Part shown: piece by piece, positions 25,777-37,600 of the stretch
How the letters are laid out: every line of letters starts with the position of its first letter
Numbering within the stretch: the first letter of the stretch is position 1
Origin: Bombus terrestris
Lineage: Eukaryota; Arthropoda; Insecta; Hymenoptera; Apidae
DNA: 64,000 bases
Reading direction: 5' to 3'
NCBI RefSeq assembly: GCF_910591885.1
Contig: NC_063283.1
Location: 4,263,001-4,327,000 of the forward strand
Position numbers and translations under genes: made by a program
Notes under the pieces: generated by a model
What the model saw: only the letters and a program-made list of their open reading frames with translations
Databases searched by the model: none
What the model was told of the DNA's origin: nothing

Positions 25777-28700
25777 TATGTGACACATTCGGCCAAAACG
25801 CGTACTTATTCACATAATTGTATTAACTCTAGTAGAAATAATCAATCAGACCCGCATTCCTTTGCCTAGCCATGCCGTCATCTCTGCAAATACAGCCGCG
25901 TAAGGGAAATCGTACCGTTTAGTGTCAGACACGCCGTGCGCTCGATTCGGAACTTTACTCCTCTGTAATTTTTCACGATGCTCGAAAAATTGTTTCGAAC
26001 GGAAGTTGCACGGATTAACAGAAGCTCTGGAATTATATGGAAATATAACCGCAGTTTTAACTTTGGGAAGTTTGTAGCTGCAATTTCACGGAAACGACAC
26101 AAAGAGAACGAAGAGGGAATACGTGATTTATTTCGTTGGCGCGCGTTTCCAATTTCACGGCGAACGATGTATTCGAGCTTATCGTTTCCAAGGATGGTTT
26201 CAAAGTTAATTTAAAATTGTCTCTGCTTTCAATTTCGGTCTTGCGTTTCTCACGCTGCACGCACAAATTATCCCCCGCTGTCTTATGCTAATGCGACCGA
26301 GGAATAAACTCTCGAAACGGGATCCTTAGGAATATTAAACGGAAGATTAGAACGATAAATCAGCCGAGTCATTGGGAAGTGAACGTTCTCCCGTCTCGCG
26401 AGCGTAAACCAGAATGAATCATACGATTTCGTTAATTGACAATCACGCCAAACTGGTAACTGACCGGAGAGCTGAAATTATTACGGCGCTACTCGTCGTC
26501 GGATTCGCGAGATGATCCTCGTTAATTCACCTGACACGAGATGAATTATTTGGACGTGAAGTCAGGATTTTTATCCGCGCTCCATCCCTCGCCGTCATAT
26601 TTCATCGTTTCTCGGCACCCGTAGGAAGTAGAAGGGTGGCGAACCAAGTAACCCAAGAACACTGGTTACGCAGTCGCACCGGCATGTTTATTAACAGTAA
26701 TTATCCTCAATTACGCGTAGTTAATTGAAAGTGCCATTACGATCTGGTTGCTCCCAGCGAAATTGGTACGATGTATTAAAAACACTCTCTTAAATATTCC
26801 TCTGAGAAAGCAAGGGAAGAGTACAGGGTGAACCATAAATACATGTCTGTGTTGCAAGGGGTGTATTTACACGTTAAAGTAAGTAAAAAGCGTCTTATAG
26901 GCATATGAATGGAATTGACATATTTGACCGACGAAGAATTTCCGTCGCGAATATCTCATACGGATATATGAATTTCCATAGAGGATGAAAAAAGAGCGAA
27001 ACGCGTCAATGTTGATTATTAACAGTTCGAAAAACGGCCGCCTGGATAGCATAAATCTACGGTGACTCAAATTTCAGTTCTCCCTCGGTGGCGTGTTTGC
27101 TCCCTGCAACGAGCTGCGTATATGTAGTACGCTTTATCGGGCGTCGAATGAGCCACAGGACCTTGTAAACTCGGGATCTCCGGCACTACGAGGCATCGGG
27201 ACCGGCTAATCTCGCTGTTTGCCAGCCAGAAAATTTCACCATCCCAGAGACTACCGAGAATTTTGCTATGAATTTGCAGGTTCTACAGATGCATTTGCAC
27301 TGTGAGAACTGTTTCAACATTTACGTTATATGAGTACGTATATATAATATACAAGTAGAATCTCGTTCGTAAGCATCAGGACATTAAGCTTCATATGAGA
27401 TATGATAATTATGATTTAGCATTAAAAATCTATGAAAATACGCTGCACAAAAGGAAGTCACTGTTACGAACGATATTATCGCATCGGACAAACAAACCGA
27501 ATTAAAGAATTTTATAAACTAGAAAAATTGATATGATGTATTCATACGATTTTATAATAAAAATTGAAACTGTCGCTAAAAAGATCAAAATTGTATTAAA
27601 GGAATACATTTGCAAGACTTGCGAGAGAAACACGATGAATTAAGAATTATACGTATTAGTTGCCGCAGTCTCCTAATATAAACCATGTTGAGAAAATTTT
27701 GTACGAATCAGATGCGACATTCGGAGAAGTTTAATCAACAAGAGTTAAATAAGGAGAAATACGATAGAAAGATTAATAATACGACTGCCAGAGTTGATTA
27801 ACTGAGCGTTTCACGAGACAGGATCAACGAAAGGCAGCACACTGAAAATTTCACATATCGAACGCCGTCATATGTCACGAAATCATTAATATTTATTTCC
27901 TATAGAAAGTTGAGAGTATGTATCTTCCCTGCTTAGTACCAGAAATGGTAGAAAACTTGACGACAAAAAAGTGATTAATCTTCAAATTGTTAATTCCGAA
28001 TTCTTCGCCATTTTATTACGCTGTCATCGAGATAAAATAATGATCCAGAAACATAGTGGATATAAATAAGAAGAAATTTTAACGTACTACAGATAAAGAT
28101 GAGATTTTTATTATATCGAATATATGAATTCTTTATGCATCTTAAGATTCCATAATCTTTACCTATGTTTTCATAAGCTTTCAAGCAAGATAAGGATTTT
28201 AAAAAATTTCAATAATTCCCCAACTATTTCTCGGGTTGATTTTACATTTCGCAAGAGGTCTAATACTTAGAAACGGTGGTGAATATTTACAGCAAATTAC
28301 GTTGAAAAATTATTGTTGAATGAACGTTTGTGCACGAGATTCCCTTAACCCGATTGGCGCTACGCCCACGATATTAGACTGATCCAAGCTAATGGAACCA
28401 CGAAAACGATTTTTCCTATCGCTTCGTTATCAACGCTATCGTCGCAAAAAATCTGGAACGTCACCCTCAAGAGCACTCGTCGGTATGAAGCGTAAAAGAT
28501 AGCATTCCTCTCTTTGGAGCGGCGAGCTTCTCCTCTCTCACGTGATTCACAGGCTTCGCCTTTCCTATCGGCTCCCCAATTCCTGGATAAAAGCTCCTGT
28601 CTCCTTTATATAATGCAGTACAGAACCGAGACCACCGATAAAGATAGAATTATGCAAAGAAATAAAGTTGTTTATCCAATATAATCTAGCCCGAAGATAA

Positions 28701-28800
28701 TACATCGCGATCGAACAGAGAACACGTCATGTCGTGTTAAATCGTGTTTTGCTAATCAACACAGTGTGATCTGCGTAGTTTAGCTCCGTATGATTTTCTA
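25777..28800. other. Gene-free stretch
   Basis: AT-rich DNA without a supported gene or a clear repeat. Confidence 0.5.
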
Positions 28801-31800
28801 CTTTTTCAATGGCGTGGAATAGCGTGCGAATTCTCATTGAAATTCATCGGCAAGAGCTTCGTCCAAAACGAAACGAGCCGTCGTTGGGGAAAAATGTCGT
28901 CGCGCCGCAAAGGGTTAACGGCACGCGAATAATTCGAAGGCTCCCTTGAACGATTCTCGTGAACCTCTAATCGAGGATAATCACGCAACGACAACGATCC
29001 GCGACGCACGAGAACGTGGAATGATTGTTATCGCAATGTATCGTAAAGCGAAGGTGAGAGAGCGTAAAGGAGAGAATCGGCTGAGAAAAAAAGATATTCT
29101 TACCTGACGTCAGAATCCCACGCACGCGTTTACAGCTTCGCTGAGAGTACAGAGCCTTCCGTGTGGTAGCCTGCAGCCGTTACTTCTGCCACACGGATTT
29201 ATCGTTCCTTAGGGTCCAATTAAGAGACTCACAATTAAACCCGAAAATAATTCAGTCCGGGCTAATCGGTCCTCCCATCCGTGGATACGTTCAATTTGGA
29301 ACAGTTTACTTAGCACAGAGAAAACGCTAACACTGCAGTCACCGTAAATGGATGATCCTTAATTAACACGTGAAACCGACTGCATACATCCGTGTTCTGG
29401 TTTACTCTTCTCCCATGGTCGATCATTCACCAGAATAACGCGATAAACGAGAAACTGAATCAGCGTCTTGATTCGGCGATTAAATACACCATGTATAAAC
29501 CCGTATAAGTCCCGTAGGGGATCGTTCCTTGGAGAGACAAGCGGAAAGAGCTTCACCACGAAGAGAACGAAGCTTCTTTCTCTTCCGTGATATCGATCGT
29601 AGCCAATCGATGCCTCCACGTTCGAAACAGTTTCGTGCTTCTCCCTCGATATTTTCCTTGTTCAGCGTCTCGTGCGTTTTCCTATCCTCTTTGCGACCGG
29701 TTCGTTGAACGATGCGTCGCGAACGTTTGTCCCCCCTTTAACAAACGTCGAATATTATAGAACGTGCGTGTTCGATCGGACGAACAACGAAACGACGAGC
29801 AGAGGAAGGAAGGTGAAAAGGACGATTCTCTTTCATGGGGGGTGGGGGCGGGAATAAGAATGCGTTCTCGATATAAAGGCGCGCCAGGGAGTTGTTTCAA
29901 ACGGAAACGAACGAGGGACGGAAGGAAATGTCCGGATTATCCGTCGACAAGATTCAGCTGGAAAATTCAGAGCGCGCGCGTCTGTGTCGGCTCTCGATCG
30001 GTCGCGCGCGCGACTCGCACAAGCAACGCTTCTACGCGTCGTTCCACGCCGGCAATCTTCGAAAGATAATTGACGTAAAGCTCGGGGAGAGGCAATTTTA
30101 GCCGCGTACCGGGGATTCCTTCGGGTAAATAGGATCCTACGAAAGGATGGCGGCGACGTTTACCCTTTTCAAGCTTAAGAAAGCTGATTCTCCGGGCGCT
30201 CGTTCCACAAAGCCCAGGTCCCGGCTTGGGAATCGAGGAAACAGAGTTTCTCGTTAACGAAGTTTAGCTATTTTGACGGCAAGCGGCGATACCGGTCGGT
30301 TTCGAATTGATCTGTTTTTTCTTTCTTTTAGTTTCTTTCGAACGCATCGTAGGCGGGTTAATTGGATGGCTAGTAAGAGTTTCCTCCTTCTCCCCCTTTC
30401 CCTCCCCCTCCCACCTCTCCTCCCCAAATTTCCGAACGATTCGTTTCATCAACTTATACCAGATCTATGTTCAATTCGATCCGGCGTTTATCTCTTCGAT
30501 AGAAACTCCACCGGAAGAATCTTCGATCCATTTATTGGCTTCGCCTCTGAACAAATCCTCCGACCCTCTTCGCAAGCGGAACGCCTCGTATAACGAGAAA
30601 ACAGCGGAATTTCGCGGACAAGTGGAAAACTTTTAATTAATCGAGGTTCGATCGCCGTTTACCGATAGATCGACCGGAATACAAGATACGTGTCTCTGTG
30701 TAAAACGAGCCTCGAGTTCTCGTTAAAATCGCCGGGGACAGCTATCAGACACCGTTGAACACCGACAGAAACTTTAATTCCTTGAAAGACCGAAGTATAA
30801 GTAGCTAACGAACAGCCAGCCGCCGGTGACTCGTTAACGATTAATACTTAATGAACAGCCGTGGTCGTGTCCTCGAATAACGTACTCTCGCCGACTCGAA
30901 ACTTGTACGCGCGCGGGCTAATTTCCACCAATCTACCGGAAGAGTAAATTTGCATCTCGACAAACCGACTAACTACGATTCCAACAGATCGTCCTATGCA
31001 ATTTGCAAGACGATGTTGATAACGGTCTACTTGTTTGCAATTAACGAAGTGGCACTAACATTCACAACGGGCTCGTAACGAAAAGGTCGATCCGTTGGAT
31101 GGCTAATTAACCCCGAAGGTTACTCGCTTCGTATCGGAGAAGTTGCAAACCTGATAGCTTCCTTCCAGAAACACTTCTCCGGTAAGTCTTCCTACTTGCA
31201 ACTTCCTCTGGAACAAAGGCATCTATTGTGCTTCAGCAGAAACCGAGTGTCACGGTATCCACGATCTTTCGAAAGTTTCTTCTCCTCTTCGAGGGGAACG
31301 CTGAATCGGGACGTCGAACGAAACACGGAGACATGTGTATAGATATTAGCACTTCGAAGACGCGTTAATTACCGTGTAACTGTGGCGCACGGCGATTCCG
31401 ATGACTCAAGATTGTCTTCCTCTGTACGACACGCACTTACGTAGGTGGCCCTACGTTTCGCTGAATCTCGTCGACGAACGGAACGTCAGGATCGTCGTGT
31501 TCGTCGTCGTGATCTTTTCGTTGCCGTTGTCTTTATCTGGGGGGCCCGAGCGATAGAGGATCATGATACCAAGAGACAACTTACGGAGATACGGATGAAC
31601 ACGCGATACAGGAACTCCTTCGAGAATTACTCTTCACAGGTATACTTTCACGGTTAATTGTAGTAAGAAAAAAAATGTAAAAGAATCAATGGAGGAGCAT
31701 AGAGTCAGAGAGGGAGAGGGACAGAAAGAGAGAGCTGGCCACTCGCGATTCTCGTCCTCGAGGGCGCCGGGACGTGTTTCGCGGTTTGAGAGGAGCGGAC

Positions 31801-32300
31801 TGGTGCCGCCGCGTGGCCCCAAACCTCTGTTCCCGTAGCGCGTGCGCTCCGCATTCAACGGCACCCTCGCCGCGACGCCCTTCCGATGCTCACGCACTTC
31901 TACCTACGTTCAGCCACTGTGCACAATCGTTGTGCACCGTTCGCAACTGCACGCATCCGTTTCACACATGCTCTTATCATTCGATCTATCTAGCAACGAT
32001 GTTTAAAATTCCGGATTCAGCGAGTCCAGGATGGTCAATGAATTTTTCTCGATTTCAAGGGAGAATTGTTTCAATAGACGAAGGATAATAGCAGTGGTTG
32101 CATAAAGCATGAAGCTTCGAAGCAAATTGAAGCTGTCGCGACAGTCTGTGGCGGGAATCAAGAGCGAAAGCTTAAAGTATGTCTGGCAGAGATAGCGGGT
32201 ATTTCGCCGAGAATGCTGGTCTTGCGGTCTTCCTCGAGCTCCACAGCGATCCAACGTGACGCGTGTTTCCCCGACTAGCAAATTAGAAAATCAAATGCGA
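28800..32300. promoter_or_regulatory. CpG- and GC-rich block without a recognised gene
   Basis: By eye this 3.5-kb stretch is clearly richer in GC and CpG than its neighbours, e.g. GGTCGCGCGCGCGACTCGC near 30,000. Several overlapping open frames exist on both strands, none protein-like. It could be a promoter or first untranslated exon of a gene outside the window, or a cluster of enhancers. Splice-donor-like sites occur (plus CGGTAAGT near 31,180; minus ACGTAAGT near 31,440), but no coding exon can be tied to them. Confidence 0.3.
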
Positions 32301-32579
32301 TGATTCCGGATTCCGGACTACGAGGCGAAAGTGGACGATGCATCGGAATATAGAAGGAGGTTGAAAGATCTGGCGAAAATGCGGCACGTATGACGTCTTG
32401 TTTGCAGGAGATATGTCTTGCGAGTTGCTATACGGTCGCCAGTCGGTACTTTGGCCCAGTTTCCACTTATTTTGGAGTCGATAAGAGGGTCTTGTGCTTT
32501 GATGAATGGACGGCGGATGAATTGGGGCATAGCTTTGAGTGAATCTCGCCGAATGAGCAAGGTGACATGGCTCGATGAT

Positions 32580-33215
32580 TAATTCTAGCTTTGTTAAAAA
32601 TGAACACGCGTCGATTTGCAGCCGAACAAAAACTTTCAGTTTACTTTAACTTTACTATATATAGAGGGCAAGGAAGAAAGGCTGTAAGAAAGGTGAATCA
32701 TTTGCTTGGTTAACCTACGTTCGCGTTTATTACATTTAATTTCAGCTTCGTTAGGGAAAAACGCGCGAAGAATTGTGGCGGAATGAAATTTTTCGTTTTT
32801 GGTTTTTCGTTTTCCTTTTTCATTTCGTGTAGAAACCAAGAAATGAAAGCTGTAAGAAAGGCGAATCATTTGTTCAGTTAAACCACGTTTGAGTTTATTA
32901 CATTTAATTCTAGCTTCGTTAAGGAAAAACACGTGACAAATTCTTTTCACGCGTTTTATTTTATATAGAGGCCAAGGGAAGCATAGGACTAAAATATGTG
33001 TATCACTTATTTGATTAGCCCATATATGATTGGCTATAATTGTTGCATTATATGTAAGCCCAGCTTTATTAAGGATGTATACACGTCGATGGACGCATAA
33101 AAATGCTAGTTTCTCTTTGGTTTTATATATGTAGACGAAAGGCCGAGAAAACTATAGGCAAGACGGATCATTTGCTCAGTTAACCCATGTTCATGTTCGC
33201 TATACAATTATGAAG
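32580..33215 (+). repeat. Decayed tandem array, about 4 units of 150-170 nt
   Basis: AGCTT(C/T)GTTA(A/G)GGAAAAA-type blocks start at 32587, 32744, 32912 and 33062. Between them recur TATATAGAGG-CAAG, GTAAGAAAGG-GAATCATTTG, CAGTTAA-CCACGTT and GTTTATTACATTTAATT. Confidence 0.75.
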
Positions 33216-34430
33216 CGCCTACTGCTTTACGACAGCTATTACGATCATTTTACGTCATCGTTATCCTTTACGTGGCTATTTGCCTCGTTAGAAGATCCCA
33301 GAAAAAATTTATGGAGCGCGTCGAGGGATATCGAAACCGAAACGTTTCCTTGTTAGCGTTTCATCAGATCCTTTGTCACGACCGTTTCGCTGATCGTGCA
33401 TAACAATATGGCCAACGCTAATATATTTTTAACTCTCTGCAGCCAGAATGCCAGCTAACGCGATTTATTTGATCCAAGAAACGTTGGTACAAATAAGCCG
33501 CTTATTCGCCAAATCGGTTAACTCCGTGAAGCAAAATGTAAAGAAAGTCAGAAAAATTATACAAGATAAGCATCGATCAAAGTGCCTTGGCGTTGAAATA
33601 TAAAAGATTTCCGAAAGTGGAATTAGAATCAGTTCGATCTGTGAACAGTTTAGATATAGTTGATCATGAAAGTATATGAATACGTATAGAAAGGTTTCAT
33701 GCAAATGGTGGAATGCCAAATATGCTGGCACGATTTTTTCGGTTACGAAGATATCCAGTTTACGAGATTATTAAGCACGAACGTTGTATTCAAAAATATC
33801 TCCTTTCATCTCCAAGATATTGTCGTGTGATCGATTTATGTAGCTTTTTTTGCATTATATTCAGGAAGAAATCAAGCATGAAATAGGAAGACGAGGCCAA
33901 GGATTCTGATAATCAGCGACCTTTTCGATTCACTCCGCATTTAGAAACAATTCATTCTAAGAAGAGATTTATCAATATCAACATCTACAGCGAAATTCAG
34001 AGGGTGAATTTCTTTTTGTAATTACTCTTTCAAGTAATCATACGGGCATAGATTGTTTCCGAAGATACCGGACTTTAAAATATTATATTTTAGAATTATG
34101 AAATGTAAACCTAACGTGATAACGTTTCTTGACCATAGAAAACAAATGATCGTAAATCTTTTCCTCGTGAATTCATTTTTGAATTAGCAATTTGATGGAA
34201 AGTAATGTTAAAATACCCTTAAATGGAAGGAGTTGGAACGTTGAACAAACGGCAAACGCTCGAACAAGAGGTCATAGAATAATTCAGCCCGCAGCGAAGT
34301 TAACAGCTACTACAAATATAATTATTCATTCATTCTAATACATCCTTTGTTCTTTAACTTCCACGAAACAATTGCTTTTTACCTTGCAATAATCGTTTAA
34401 CTTTATGCTCACGAAACAATGGAGAACGGA
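33216..34430. other. Gene-free stretch downstream of the cysteine-rich gene
   Basis: AT-rich, no supported feature. It lies just past the inferred 3' end of the minus-strand cysteine-rich gene. Confidence 0.5.
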
Positions 34431-34435
34431 ATCAA

Positions 34436-34441
34436 TTTATT
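34436..34441 (-). terminator. Polyadenylation signal, long form of the cysteine-rich gene
   Basis: AATAAA on the minus strand about 230 nt after the TAA at 34672. It is the first canonical signal downstream and gives a short 3' UTR. Signal read directly; use inferred. Confidence 0.45.
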
Positions 34442-34671
34442 TTATTTTATCCCTAGGGAAATTTTATTTCACCCCTTAAAGTATACATGCGAAGTAGGGA
34501 GCCAAAGAGGAAGTTTCGCGTTTCGCAAAGAAATAATAATCGTTGTTGGGAATTTTTTGTTGGAATTTAACGACGTCACTTGTCATTTTGGAGGTTTTGT
34601 CTCGTCGAGGAACGGGGAGGGGGAGGCGGGTCATGCTTATTTAATCAAGATTCTCAGTCGAGACTAATTCC

Positions 34672-37600
34672 TTATCGCTCTGATTGCCTCGGTGTCGACT
34701 CGTTTACGTCCGGTTGGCCTGTGCATTCGGAATCTTGGCAGTCGCCTCCGAAACACATAGGTAGCTTCTCCTTACGCGTAGGACACGGCACTCTGTCTGG
34801 CATCATGGCGCCTGATAAGAAAAATTGTTTAGACTAGATTAGGAATGTTGAATTTCAGATTGGCTTTTACTCGATATATTATAGTATAGTATAACGGATA
34901 AAGAATATCTGTCATATATGGGAATAGATTGTTTATTTACATACCGTTACTTCACAAATCTGGCTATTTACGTGTACATCGAATTCATTAACTTTGATTA
35001 TTTTAATCGGAACTATCTGTCGGATCTTTTACCATTGACTATTTTGACCGCGGCAATTTTACTTGTTTATTTATTTTGACGGCACATTTTCTATTACGGC
35101 GTTGAGCATATAAATTCTTTAGAGTACAACATTCCAAACGAGGATTGATCATTTTCTACTGGTGTGTCAGCTTTTATCCCATTCTTCTGTAAGTGCCCTT
35201 ATGAACAGATGTCACTCGTTGTTCGTACGAATTCCCACTTTCGCTCTATATATATACAACTGCTACGTATAATTCAAAGAATTCTTTTCTCACTGATCGA
35301 TCGCCATCGTCGCTGATACGATTTGGTTAATACGATGAAAAAAGCGGACCGAGATTAATCGATTAGCGATTCAACGAGGTTCCAGTTAACTCAACTGGCT
35401 CGATACTCTGTGTAAATCGATTCCGGTTCCTTTAAGCTTTTGTCGAATTGGCTCGGACTTCGTGATGATTCGCGTAACTCTATTATCCTGGTGGCTAACT
35501 CGCGAACAGCTTGTTCAAAAGCCCGTTTGAATTAACATCTTGGCATCGGCGTCGACGAGCCTATCGGAGTTGCATAGCGCGCGAATTAATTCCTCCCTTT
35601 CCGGTGCTCCGATGTTATCGCTACGACGTTCCGTGGGCAAACTTAAACAGCCTCGAGCTTTCTCCATAGGAATACAAAAGAAGCTGAGAAAACTTTCGAC
35701 TCCGGCTCAGAGATTCCACAGTTGATTTTAATTGTAAAAAGGGATGGGAACGAAAATGTATGTTTGAAGTGGCAGACCGGCGACCTAGAAACTTCTCCAA
35801 GAAACCGAGTCAGAGTCCCTTGTACGTTCTCTGAGAATTGCAGACAATTTTTGATACTAAGTCTTTGATCCTTATAAAACCAGCTCCTTCGCAAAAAGAC
35901 GACGTGAACGTAAGGGAAAAGCTAATTTCCCCTTGGGTCCACCTGCGAACTATCCCTCTAGAAGATCGTCTCCGAAAACGACGAAATGCTCAATTAGGAA
36001 CACGGTTTTGGCCGACGATTCCTCCGAATTTCGGCCAGAGAGACGGGCATTAACGGTGAATTTGTTGCAAATGTTACGGCACTTACCGGGCGTTCCGACG
36101 GGATAACTCGCTATCGCCGGCTGGCCATAATCGTAGCCATAAGTGGGCACAGGTTTTTCAACCGGTCGATACCGAGTTTCCGATTCAGGGGCGCAGCAGT
36201 TTCCAACGCGGTTGCAACACACTCCATCGCAGCAGGTCCGCCTCCATGAACAGCAACTTCTGCTGGTGACATCGGACGGCCTATCGTAAATAGCGAATGT
36301 TTCTATTATCTAGGAGCCAGTTTTTCCACGTGCAAATGTCACCCAGTATGGAAACATTCTACGTAAAATTCGTTTTACGAGGAAACTTGGGAAAAATTGG
36401 GGCGCTTATGACGAAAACGACCCTTGTCAAAGTTGTGGATCTTTTTATGTAAATTATAACGCGTTATAGCAGAAAGAAACGAGAAGAACAACATGCGGAA
36501 TCCGTGTTATGAAAAATGATCCATGACCTGAGTTATCGCGAGAATGAAAATTCTCGCGCGTTTCTTTGTGTGTTCGAACAATTAAAAGGGTAGGATCTAA
36601 ATAGCTGTTTGTTTCATAGTTTGAACATTGTAAATACTTCGTTTTGGATATTTTATATATTTTTCCGTATTTTATGTTCATCCTGTACATGTTTGAATAT
36701 TTCAATTTTTCACGAACGTGTGAGTATCCACATTCTGCAATAAAAATTAGATCAAGGATCACTTTCGTTAGGAACCCTCCAATTGTAAGGAGAAGTAATC
36801 TCACGATCGAGGTGCCATGCTATTTCTTGGTGGCATCACGCTATTTCTTGATGGTGTTACGCTGCTGATAGTTGGTCTGTCCCTTTCATAATATCTCGTA
36901 GTATCCGTCCCTTCCAGCAGCGGTTTGAAAGTTCTGAAAGTTTAGAAACAATTTACGATTTTCCAACAGAATAACACATCGTAAACATCGTCAATTTGGA
37001 AACATTTATTAAAAATTAACTCAAAGTTTAACGTAACGAATAACTGGAAGCCACCCGAAAGTCCGAGGGCACGAGTAATAATAAAATAAATCAAATAAAA
37101 TGATCGCATCGCTCCTCTACCAAATCGCCCATATAGATAATTTATAAAAGAAAAAAAGTATACCTGCAATGGTCACACATTATACTGGAAGAATTTGGAG
37201 GTTCTCTAAAATCTCAATGACACGTGCTGCCGGATAATTTCGATAGTAGTTGACTGCGTATGTTTGTACAAATTCATATTTTTATTGACTATAACTATAG
37301 AATTTAGACATATATATATCACTCCACTTTAGATACTTTATACATTTTTACATACTGCTTCTATTATGTTTAATTTTCTATCTTCCAATTTTCCACGCAC
37401 GCATAAAAATCCCCAGTCTACTCATGCGTATAAGGTTAAGTTTCGATAGTAACAGAGATGCACATAATCGTAAATACACATATCAAAGCATCGTTTATTG
37501 TTGAAGAAGTGATATTACATTGGTCGGTATAGAGACTCAGAATTTTTTTTATTTATCTACAGGGAGATATCATTTACGATCTGCGCAACATTTCGAGGGA

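Noticed and set aside
31440..31570. Possible minus-strand coding exon ending at a GTAAGT donor near 31,440
   Set aside because: One frame stops 10 nt before the donor and the other lacks a good acceptor. Neither resembles a known protein.
35950..36222. Stand-alone 90-codon gene starting MCCN
   Set aside because: The CC frame extends upstream of this ATG to a phase-matched acceptor at 36280, and a GTAAGT donor at 36086 precedes the stop. It is an internal exon.
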